Origin: Acidobacteria subdivision 2 bacterium RH1 MAG20
GTDB lineage: Bacteria; Acidobacteriota; Terriglobia; Terriglobales; Acidobacteriaceae
Assembly: GCA_002197545.1 (NCBI GenBank)
Contig: NFUO01000098.1
Location: forward strand, 32,473-96,472
Reading direction: 5' to 3'
DNA: 64,000 nt
The translations under genes and the position numbers were made by a program. Below, piece after piece: positions 51,255-58,847 of the stretch; the stretch's first letter is position 1, and every line of letters starts with the position of its first letter. The notes under the pieces were generated by a model, which was not told the origin of the DNA, ran no database searches, and was given only the letters and a program-made list of their open reading frames with translations.

Positions 51255-52472
51255 GTGAAGAGTTGGGTGGAGATTTCAGAGGAGCGGCTTGCGGCTAATT
51301 ACAAGGCGCTTGTCAGGGTTGCCGGAGACGATATGCCGGTGGTCGCCGTAGTGAAGGCGAATGCCTATGGTCATGGCGCGAAGGTGTGCGCCCCTGTGCT
51401 GGCTCGCGCGGGAGCGGAGTGGCTTGGCGTCGCGGACGCTGAGGAGGGGGTGGCAGTTCGTGGGGCGCTCACAGCGGCTGGGACTTCGCAGGAACGGCAG
51501 CCGAGGATTCTGGTGATGTGCGGCTCGCTTCAAGAGGATGCCGAAACCATCGTGCGGTATAGGTTGACGCCTATTGCGTGGACCCGGCAGCAGATGGAGT
51601 GGCTGGCCGAGGCGGTGGAGCGGTGCGGCGCGGGATCGCCACTGGCGGTGCATCTGAAGATCGATACGGGCATGGCGCGGCAGGGTATTACGCCGGGTGA
51701 AGAGTTGCGCGAGTTGCTGGCGTGGCTGGCTGGACAGCCGAGTCTGCGGCTGGAGGGCGTGATGACGCACTTTGCCTCGGCGGAGGTGGCGAATTCACCG
51801 CTGACGCTGCGACAGCGCGAGCGGTTTGAGCAGGCTGTGAGTGCAGTCGCGGCGGCTGGGCTGCATCCGGCTTGGGTCCATGCAGCGAACTCTTCCACGA
51901 TCGATAACAGCTCGGGCAGTGGAAGCGGAAGCGATTGCGGGTCTCTTATCTGGTTGCGCGACGTTGCTTCGAGTATCGGCGCTCGCGCGATGGTTCGCGC
52001 TGGGGTTGCGCTTTATGGATACTGTCTGCCGGTTGAAGGTGGAAGATCTTTGGTGCAGCCGGACCTTCGGCCTGTGATGACATGGAAGACCCGCGTGATT
52101 GACATTCGCGAGGTGAAGGCTGGCGATACGGTGGGATATAACGCGACTTTTACTGCTCGCCGTCCTATGCGACTGGCTCTATTGCCTGTTGGATATTCCG
52201 ATGGGCTGCGGCGCGAGCTTTCTGCATCGGATTCGACGCCGGGTGGGTGGGTCATGGCGGGCGGGCATCGGGCGATGATCGTGGGCCGCGTCTCTATGAA
52301 CCTGACCGTTTTGGATGTGACGGATATTCCTGGTGTGAGTGTTGGCGACGAGGTTGTGCTGATGGGCGATGGCATTACGGCGGACGACCATGCTCGACTG
52401 GCACATACGATTTCTTATGAGATTTTGTGCGGCGTGAGAGCCGAGCCTCGGCTGGTCAATGCTGCCGGGTAA
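51255..52472 (+). CDS. alr: alanine racemase
   Basis: Alr converts L-alanine to D-alanine for peptidoglycan, using pyridoxal phosphate. The 405-residue protein has the PLP-lysine motif AVVKANAYGHG (Lys34), the barrel with VHLKIDTGMARQG and LEGVMTHFASAE, a C-terminal beta domain with VGYNATFTARR, and the catalytic Tyr environment RVSMNLTVLDVT and ISYEILCG at the end. The start is a GTG. A serine/glycine-rich stretch (SGSGSGSDCGS) at about residues 222-232 appears as an added loop. It is transcribed with no obvious operon partner. Confidence 0.95.
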   Translation: MKSWVEISEERLAANYKALVRVAGDDMPVVAVVKANAYGHGAKVCAPVLARAGAEWLGVADAEEGVAVRGALTAAGTSQERQPRILVMCGSLQEDAETIVRYRLTPIAWTRQQMEWLAEAVERCGAGSPLAVHLKIDTGMARQGITPGEELRELLAWLAGQPSLRLEGVMTHFASAEVANSPLTLRQRERFEQAVSAVAAAGLHPAWVHAANSSTIDNSSGSGSGSDCGSLIWLRDVASSIGARAMVRAGVALYGYCLPVEGGRSLVQPDLRPVMTWKTRVIDIREVKAGDTVGYNATFTARRPMRLALLPVGYSDGLRRELSASDSTPGGWVMAGGHRAMIVGRVSMNLTVLDVTDIPGVSVGDEVVLMGDGITADDHARLAHTISYEILCGVRAEPRLVNAAG

Positions 52473-52539
52473 GACTCTCATTTGCGCCTTGCCTCACAGC
52501 CAATTAAGATCGGGCTAAAGAGAAAAGAGGAACGACTTC

Positions 52540-52773
52540 ATGGAATCCATCACAACGGCGCGCCGCACGGAAGACATCGCGCTCGATCTGCTCAAGTTTG
52601 TCGCTGCTCAGGCCAATGTCGGCAGCAAGGGCGCAGGGGCCACCGGTTTTGGCGTTGCCACGACGGCGAAATCGGAGGACCAGGTGACGCACCTGCTCGA
52701 TCTCTATGCCCGTTGCCGCCAGGCCGTCGAAGCGCCCATCAGCAACTTGCTCAGCAACCCGACCAGCAAATAG
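52540..52773 (+). CDS. small conserved protein coupled to a Gfo/Idh oxidoreductase
   Basis: The 77-residue soluble protein starts MESITTARRTEDIALDLLKF and has a Gly/Ala-rich middle (GSKGAGATGFGVATTAKSEDQ) and a C-terminal helix. The AGAGGAA ribosome binding site is well placed. Its TAG stop overlaps the GTG start of the next gene (TAGTG), indicating translational coupling. I recognise no family. Homologues may be restricted to related acidobacteria. The sequence does not look like a toxin or a membrane protein. Confidence 0.75.
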   Translation: MESITTARRTEDIALDLLKFVAAQANVGSKGAGATGFGVATTAKSEDQVTHLLDLYARCRQAVEAPISNLLSNPTSK

Positions 52774-53810
52774 TGACGGGCACAAGTCCACTGCGCGTCG
52801 CTGTCGTCGGGGCGGGGGCCTTCGGGCGCAATCATCTGCGCGTCTATCGCGAGCTTCAGGATGCCGGCCACGATCTTCAGCTTGTTGCTGTGGTCGATCA
52901 GGATTCCGCTGTCGCGGCGAAAGCAGCCGCCGAATTCGGTATCGCCGGCTTTGACAGTATCGAATCCTGTCTGAGCGCTGTCGGCAGGTTGGATGCTGCT
53001 TCTGTCTGCGTGCCGACCGTTCATCACGCGGTAGCTGCGGAGCCGCTGCTGGCTGCCGGTGTCGACCTGTTGATTGAAAAGCCGCTGGCCGCAAATCTGG
53101 TGGATGCCGACCGAATTCTCGAGCTGGCCCGCGTCCATGGCCGCATCGTGCAGGCCGGACATCTTGAGCGCTTCAATCCTGCGGTGACTGCGGCGCGACA
53201 GCATCTGCATCGGCCCATGTTTTTCGAGGCGCACCGGCTCAGCATCTTCACGCCGCGCTCGCTCGATGTGGACGTGGTGCTCGACCTGATGATCCACGAT
53301 CTCGACATCGTGCTCAGTCTGGTGGCTTCGCCGGTCCGCGAGGTGCGGGCAGTTGGACTGCCGGTGCTCTCGAACAAGGTCGATATTGCCAATGTTCGGT
53401 TGGAGTTCGAGAACGGCTGCATCGCCAACTTCACCGCCAGCCGCATCAGCACGGAGCGGGTGCGCAAGCTGCGCTTCTTTCAGCCGCACCAGTATCTCTC
53501 GCTCGACTTTGCGCGGCAGGACCTGCTGATGATCGATGTGACCGCTGCGGCTGGGATGGACCCTGCTCAGCTTGCTGCGATGGCACAGGCAGTACAGACG
53601 GCTGGGCAGCATCCTTCGGCTGGGCTCTCGCTCACGAAGGTTCCGGTGGAGCAGGGCGAACCGCTGCGGCTTGAGATCGAGTCGTTTCTGAATGCTGTGC
53701 GCACGCGTACCACGCCGCTTGTTACGGGTGAGGATGGCCGCGCCGCGTTGGCGCTCGCCCTTGAGATCAATCGGGCCATTGCAGCGCACGCTGAGCGGAC
53801 TGGGCTCTAA
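52773..53810 (+). CDS. Gfo/Idh/MocA family oxidoreductase
   Basis: The 345-residue product has an N-terminal Rossmann fold (LRVAVVGAGAFGRNHLRVYRELQ, with VAVVDQD at the second strand), LLIEKPLAANLVDADRILELA carrying the family EKP motif, and a C-terminal alpha/beta domain with the HDLDIVL substrate block (IHDLDIVLSLV) and NVRLEFENGCIANFTASRIS. Members oxidise or reduce sugars and nucleotide sugars with NAD(P). It resembles the genes used in lipid A or UDP-sugar chemistry, but without neighbours this is not assigned. The start is a GTG overlapping the upstream gene. Confidence 0.9.
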   Translation: MTGTSPLRVAVVGAGAFGRNHLRVYRELQDAGHDLQLVAVVDQDSAVAAKAAAEFGIAGFDSIESCLSAVGRLDAASVCVPTVHHAVAAEPLLAAGVDLLIEKPLAANLVDADRILELARVHGRIVQAGHLERFNPAVTAARQHLHRPMFFEAHRLSIFTPRSLDVDVVLDLMIHDLDIVLSLVASPVREVRAVGLPVLSNKVDIANVRLEFENGCIANFTASRISTERVRKLRFFQPHQYLSLDFARQDLLMIDVTAAAGMDPAQLAAMAQAVQTAGQHPSAGLSLTKVPVEQGEPLRLEIESFLNAVRTRTTPLVTGEDGRAALALALEINRAIAAHAERTGL

Positions 53811-53911
53811 GTATCTGTCTGTTGTCCCCTTGTATTCCGGCACCCCCGGGTAAATCAATTTGAGCGGAGAAAGGGCCATCCTGATAGGTGGCCCTTCCAC
53901 ACTGCAGCCTG

Positions 53912-54240
53912 TTACCTGTGGCCACCATTTCCACCGCCACGGCCGTGTCCACCACCATGACCAGCGCCACGTCCTCCGCCACCGTGTACAGCACGTCCAT
54001 GTCCGGCATAACCTCTTGGAGCCACGTGCCCCCGTCCACCTGCATATCCACGCCCACCGGAATACCGGCGTCCGGGGTAATATCGTCCTCCCCTGGTCCT
54101 ATAAAACGATGCCCACCCCAGCCGTGACGATAGCCCCAGTTCGACCATGGGCCTACGCCTAAAAAGATGCCGTTATAGAAATAGCCGGGGCCGTAGAAGC
54201 CACCCGGGCTTGCTGAAAATAGGCATCCTTCTTGGATGTA
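53912..54240 (-). pseudogene. frameshifted remnant of a Gly/Trp/Tyr-rich secreted protein
   Basis: On the minus strand one frame encodes GGFYGPGYFYNGIFLGVGPW and then NWGYRHGWGGHRF, and the next frame continues with YRTRGGRYYPGRRYSGGRGY and then AGGRGHVAPRGYAGHGRAVHGGGGRGA (a run of Gly/His/Arg repeats) to a stop. Joining them with a one-base shift near 54105 gives a plausible surface protein. The 5' end has no start, as an in-frame TAG lies at about 54250. It is probably a truncated and frameshifted gene copy. Confidence 0.55.
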
Positions 54241-54382
54241 ATCTCGACGCTAAATGGTTTCCCTGCAATCCTTTCACTCACACCAGGAAAGTGCATGATT
54301 TGGAATTTTGAGCAGAGAGGAACTGGCATCCTTCTGGAGCAAACAAATCAAGTCAAGCGAAGTTCGTCTAACCTGAACATCG

Positions 54383-55126
54383 ATGAACTTCACCGTTCTC
54401 AAGTTCGGCATTTTCGTTGCGGCACTTGCCGGCGCAGGCTTCGCGCAGACGACTCTGCATACGACGACAACTCTCGTTGTGGTCCCTACGTTGGTACAGA
54501 CACCCGGCAAAGAGCTTGTATTTTCATTTAAGGTTGATGACTTCATCCTGACGGACAATGGTGTTCCGCAGAAGGTGACCCTGGAAGCTGAGAGCAGCCG
54601 GCCGCTGTCGCTGGTCGTCCTGATGCAGACCGGAGGGGCCGCTTATGGCCAGTTCGAGAGCTACGCCAATCTCGAAACCATGCTTGCCGCGATTCTCGAT
54701 CCCGCGCCGAACAAGGCCTCCATCGTGAACTTCGATAGTCGTCCCGAGGCGGCTTCTCCGTTTACGTCAGACGTCGCTCAGTGGAGCGATGCCATCAACC
54801 ATCCTGACCGGGGCGACAGCGGTACAGCGATTCTCGATGGCCTTTCTTATGCGATCGACCTGCTGAAGCAACAACCGGCGGACACGCGGCGAGCGATTCT
54901 GCTCATCAGCCAGGAGCACGACGACGGCAGCAAGACGCAGATGAAAGACATTATCCGCGATTTAGGCGAGACCAACACTGCGTTTCAGCGCGAAGTAATT
55001 ACTGGTCCAGCGATTCCGCAACGACTGAGGCACAACATTAGAGCGGTATTCTCGCTCTCCGTGAAATGCAACAGCGGTGCTTTTTCAAAACCGGACTTAA
55101 TCAGAGATTCCTTAGACAGGTTCTAA
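54383..55126 (+). pseudogene. VWFA-related acidobacterial protein, 3'-truncated
   Basis: The 247-residue product starts with a signal peptide (MNFTVLKFGIFVAALAGAGFAQ) and the N-terminal block of the VWFA-related acidobacterial family (VDDFILTDNGVPQKVTLEAESSRPLSLVVLMQTGG), continuing through IVNFDSRPEAASPFTSDVAQW and GTAILDGLSYAIDLLKQQPADTRRAILLISQEHDDGS. Full members run past 300 residues and continue with a conserved LGETNTAIY-like strand. Here the chain breaks into unrelated residues after about 210, and the last codons (SKPDLIRDSLDRF) are an R2 repeat read in frame. The 3' part seems to be lost, so it is probably non-functional. Confidence 0.65.
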
Positions 55127-55127
55127 G
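55084..55127. repeat. partial R2-type repeat forming the end of the VWFA-related gene
   Basis: TTAATCAGAGATTCCTTAGA and the following bases match the right end of R2 elements; the internal hairpins are missing. Confidence 0.5.
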
Positions 55128-55233
55128 ATTAGAAAGAAGATTTTTACTCGTAACTTATTTAGTTCCGTATTCCTGGTCCAAACCTACCGCCGAGGGGGAC
55201 CCTTCAACCGGCATAGAGAGGTGAATCGATCCC

Positions 55234-56628
55234 TTGAGTTTTACTCCTGACCTCGATAACGACACCATCGTCGCCATCTCTACGCCACCCGGACGCGGAG
55301 GCATCGGCATCGTGCGCCTCTCCGGCCCACAGGCCCGCGCCATCGCCGAACCGCTCCTCAAACTCCGCCACCCGCTGGCACCCGCGCAGGCCCGCTTCGC
55401 CGAAATTGTCGATATAGAAATAGAAAACAAAGAAACTCTTGATTCAGAGCCCCGCGTCCTCGACGAAGCTGTTGTCACCTACTTTGCGAGCCCCAACTCC
55501 TATACCGCAGAAGACATCGTAGAGATCGCCGCTCACGGCTCTCCCGTCCTGCTCGACTACATCCTCCGCGCCTCGATCCGCAAGGGAGCGCGGCTGGCCG
55601 AACCGGGCGAGTTCACCCAGCGCGCCTTCCTCGCTGGACGTCTCGATCTCACCCAGGCCGAAGCTGTCCACGACCTCATCGAGTCCACTACGCTCCATCA
55701 GGCGCGCATCGCCGCACAACAATTGGGCGGAGCCCTCTCCCGCCAGATCGCGCCCGTCAAGGAGAAGCTGGTCCACCTCATTGCCACGCTTGAAGCCGGA
55801 ATCGACTTCGCCGAAGACGACATCGACCTGTTGCCGGCATCGCAGATCGCCGCCCAGATCGAGGCAGTACAGACTCCGCTCGCCGCACTCGAACAAACTT
55901 TCAGCTACGGACGCATCGTCCGCGACGGCTTCACGCTTGCCATCGTAGGCCGACCCAACGCAGGCAAATCTTCCCTGTTCAACCGGCTCATCCAGCGCGA
56001 CCGCGCCATCGTCACCGCCGCTCCGGGGACTACACGCGATCTGGTCACGGAGCGCGTCTCGCTCGAAGGCATTCCGCTGGAGCTCGTCGACACCGCCGGA
56101 CTACGCGACGCGACCGACGAGGCCGAAACCATCGGCATCACCAAGTCCCGAGAAGCGATGGCCGAGGCCGATATCGTCCTCCTCGTCCTCGACGCTACAG
56201 CACCGCTCCATCCCGAAGACGAAGCCGCCATCGCCGCTCACACCACGCGGCCCCTCCTCATCGCGCTGAACAAGCACGACCTCAATCCCAACGCTTCTCT
56301 GCCGAATCATCGACACCCTACCATCCAGACCTCCGCCCTCACCGGCGAAGGCCTCTCCGAACTCCGCAAGGCCATCCTCGCCCTCATTACCACCTCCGCC
56401 CCTACCACCGAGACTGCCCTGCTTACGAACCTCCGCCAGCAGCAAGCTGTCTCGAACTCGCTCGCCGCTCTCAGCCGCGCCCACCACGCTGTCGCCGCCG
56501 CCATCCCCCACGAGATGCTGCTGCTCGATCTCTACGAATCGCTGCAATCGCTCGATGCGCTTACCGGCGTTACTACCACCGACGATATTCTTCACCTCAT
56601 CTTCAGCACCTTCTGCATCGGCAAGTAG
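55234..56628 (+). CDS. mnmE: tRNA modification GTPase MnmE
   Basis: MnmE, the partner of MnmG, activates tRNA wobble-uridine modification using GTP-driven movement. The 464-residue protein has the N-terminal THF-binding domain (TIVAISTPPGRGGIGIVRLSG), the helical domain, the GTPase domain with G1 GRPNAGKSSL at 239-248, APGTTRDLVTE, DTAGLRDATDEAE and NKHD, and the invariant C-terminal FCIGK. The start appears to be TTG at 55234. It is separated from mnmG by about 9 kb instead of being adjacent. No ATG with a comparable N-terminus exists. Confidence 0.96.
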   Translation: MSFTPDLDNDTIVAISTPPGRGGIGIVRLSGPQARAIAEPLLKLRHPLAPAQARFAEIVDIEIENKETLDSEPRVLDEAVVTYFASPNSYTAEDIVEIAAHGSPVLLDYILRASIRKGARLAEPGEFTQRAFLAGRLDLTQAEAVHDLIESTTLHQARIAAQQLGGALSRQIAPVKEKLVHLIATLEAGIDFAEDDIDLLPASQIAAQIEAVQTPLAALEQTFSYGRIVRDGFTLAIVGRPNAGKSSLFNRLIQRDRAIVTAAPGTTRDLVTERVSLEGIPLELVDTAGLRDATDEAETIGITKSREAMAEADIVLLVLDATAPLHPEDEAAIAAHTTRPLLIALNKHDLNPNASLPNHRHPTIQTSALTGEGLSELRKAILALITTSAPTTETALLTNLRQQQAVSNSLAALSRAHHAVAAAIPHEMLLLDLYESLQSLDALTGVTTTDDILHLIFSTFCIGK

Positions 56629-56656
56629 AATGATCCATTAATGTGCGGAAAGTGAG

Positions 56657-57406
56657 ATGCAGAAAGGTTTATCGATCTTGATCTTCGAGACAGCGTTGAT
56701 GGGGCTGACATTTTTTTATCCAGGCAGTGCTGTTTCTGAAGCACATGCCCAGACGGCGCAAGTCTCTGTCCTCAATGCGGGCATACTGGGAGAGAATAGC
56801 GGCGAGGGACGCAAACGCTTTCTGCATGATGTGGCCGCAAGCCATCCACAGTATGTTTTGATCTACTTCGGGATGAACGACGCGGTGAATGAGCCCAAGT
56901 TTCTGACGCAGGAACAGTTCATCGAGAATATCGCCTGGATGGTAGATGCCGCTCGTGAGCACAACATCGTGCCCGTTCTCTCAACCATCCAGCATGTAGA
57001 TGCGGAACGTTTGATGCCGCGCCATAAAGCGTCTGCTTATGGAACGGAAGGCCCGAACGGTAAGATCGATCGCTACAACTCCGCGCTGCGGCATCTTGCA
57101 TTGCAAAAGAAGGTTGCGATCTCGGACTTCGCCAAGGCGCTGGACGATGTTGGCGGTCCCACGCCTTCGATCAGTACGGACGGCGTCCATCTCACCGCAG
57201 AGGGGTATCATCTGCTTGCGTCTTCCTTTCTTCGGGCGATTCCGGGCCCGCTTCATTCGGGAGACAGGGTCGTCTGTATTGGAGACAGCCTTACCTATGG
57301 CGTGCCGCTTCGCACGCCGGAGCATGAGTCGGATGAGACGTATCCGGCCCAGTTGCAACGAGAAATACAGGGGTCTCTCCACTCCGCTTCACTCCGGCCG
57401 AGATGA
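56657..57406 (+). CDS. SGNH/GDSL hydrolase with permuted motif order and a repeat-derived end
   Basis: The 249-residue product has a signal peptide ending near AHAQ. The SGNH blocks come in an unusual order: block II (VLNAGILGENSG, residues about 38-49), block III (GMND at 72-75), block V (Asp175-x-x-His178 in DGVHL), and only then block I, with the nucleophile Ser in CIGDSLTYG (209-215). The chain ends in ETYPAQLQRE followed by an R1 repeat that supplies the last residues and the stop. Either the fold is circularly permuted, or two tandem domains lost their outer halves. The protein would be secreted; esterase activity is uncertain. Confidence 0.7.
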   Translation: MQKGLSILIFETALMGLTFFYPGSAVSEAHAQTAQVSVLNAGILGENSGEGRKRFLHDVAASHPQYVLIYFGMNDAVNEPKFLTQEQFIENIAWMVDAAREHNIVPVLSTIQHVDAERLMPRHKASAYGTEGPNGKIDRYNSALRHLALQKKVAISDFAKALDDVGGPTPSISTDGVHLTAEGYHLLASSFLRAIPGPLHSGDRVVCIGDSLTYGVPLRTPEHESDETYPAQLQREIQGSLHSASLRPR

Positions 57407-57410
57407 CGTG
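57361..57410 (+). repeat. R1-type repeat forming the 3' end of the SGNH gene
   Basis: AGAAATACAGGGGTCTCTCC, the centre ACTCCGCTTCACTCCG, and GCCGAGATGACGTG. The SGNH reading frame enters it and ends inside at TGA. Confidence 0.85.
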
Positions 57411-57496
57411 GGTTTGGGGTGGGATTGAGGACGAAAGGTTGAGCAAACGGCGACGAGATTGCGACCCCTGGAAGACGGCGGCTAGAATGGACAGCC

Positions 57497-58807
57497 ATGA
57501 GCCTGACGGTGTGCGAACCCGAAGAAGAGACAGCTTCGCACTTGCATGACGAGCAGGCCCTCGAAGGGCATGTTCAGCGGGTGGCCCAGAGCGCGCAGTT
57601 CATGCGGGCCGACACCTTGAAGAAGTTGCTGCTGTATCTCTGGGCCCATCGAAAGGAAGAGATCAGCGAATATGCCGTGGCTACCGAGGCGCTGGGCCGT
57701 CGCGCCGACTTCGACCCGAAGACCGATGCTTCGGTCCGGGTCCAGATCTCGCGGCTCCGCCGCAAGCTGAAGGATTTTTACGAGAGTGACGGAGCCGGGG
57801 AGACACCTCTTCTTCATATCCCCATGGGCACCCATGTTCTGACGGTGCTGGATGGCGCATCGCCTCAACCGGCCCCGTCCACCGAAGAGCTGGAGGAGGT
57901 TTCCCCGTCCAATACCACGCGGCTTCAGTCGTTCCAATCGTTTCTCGTGATCGCGTGTGTGGTGCTGCTGGTTCTGTGCAGTTGGCTGCTTTGGGACCGG
58001 CATAAACTGGAAGGCGCGATGGCGCGGCCTGCTACCCCGCCGGCGAAGTTCTGGACCGCCTTCTTCGGGACGGACGCTCCTGCGAAGATCATTCTTCCTA
58101 CCCCTGTCTTCTTCACCTTTCCAAAGCGCTCGAACGTTCATCTCCGCGATACCGCGGTGAATACCTTCCAGTCATGGCCGAAATCAGAGTCAATCGTTGC
58201 TTTCTCAAAGGTTGGTGGAATTCCTGGCCTGGACCATGCTTATACCGTCACCTCCGATACGCTTGCCGGGATCGCTCTCGCGCGTTATCTGGACATGGTT
58301 GGAATGGCAGACCGTGTCGCTTTTGAGGTGTCGGACGATTCCACCATGAATCTGCTGGAGAAGGCGAATGTGATCGCGATGGGCGCCCACTCGACGCTGA
58401 CCCCATTTCGCGATTATCTTGCGTCCATGAACTTTTCGATGGGCACCGGTGAGGCCTGGGTCGACAATGCTCATCCCGTTGCGGGCGAATCGCAACGATA
58501 TACGGTCATCAGCGAGGGTCATCAGCGCCAGATCGAACCTGAGATCATTGCAGTGCTCCCCGGTCGCGCTGCGAATACCAAGCTACTCATCCTGCAATCC
58601 AGGCATACGATTGCGCTGGTGGAGATGCTTACCTCTAAGGTGGGAAACAGCCTGTTTGAAAAGATCCATGCAGCGCACGGTTCGCCGAAGTACTTCGAGA
58701 TGGTCGTCGAAAGCGAGACAGATGGAGACCATGTGATCCGCACCTGGCCCGTCGCGCTTCATGCGTATACCGGAAATGCGCCGACAGGCGCGAATGTTAC
58801 GCAGTAA
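57497..58807 (+). CDS. membrane-anchored winged-helix transcription regulator
   Basis: The 436-residue protein has a winged-helix DNA-binding domain at about residues 35-115 (RADTLKKLLLYLWAHRKEEISEYAVATEALGRR and ASVRVQISRLRRKLKDFYESDG with a closing PLLHIPMGTHVL wing), one transmembrane helix at 148-166, and an exported C-terminal half with FGTDAPAKIILPTPVFFTFPK and conserved GGIPGLDHAYTVTSDTLAGIALARYL. This ToxR/CadC-like layout lets a periplasmic signal reach a promoter directly. I do not recognise the sensor domain. It lies 40 bases before a FAD oxidoreductase gene, a likely target. Confidence 0.8.
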   Translation: MSLTVCEPEEETASHLHDEQALEGHVQRVAQSAQFMRADTLKKLLLYLWAHRKEEISEYAVATEALGRRADFDPKTDASVRVQISRLRRKLKDFYESDGAGETPLLHIPMGTHVLTVLDGASPQPAPSTEELEEVSPSNTTRLQSFQSFLVIACVVLLVLCSWLLWDRHKLEGAMARPATPPAKFWTAFFGTDAPAKIILPTPVFFTFPKRSNVHLRDTAVNTFQSWPKSESIVAFSKVGGIPGLDHAYTVTSDTLAGIALARYLDMVGMADRVAFEVSDDSTMNLLEKANVIAMGAHSTLTPFRDYLASMNFSMGTGEAWVDNAHPVAGESQRYTVISEGHQRQIEPEIIAVLPGRAANTKLLILQSRHTIALVEMLTSKVGNSLFEKIHAAHGSPKYFEMVVESETDGDHVIRTWPVALHAYTGNAPTGANVTQ

Positions 58808-58847
58808 CATACTGCGGGAAACTGCATTTCGATGGGAATGTCGTGGC

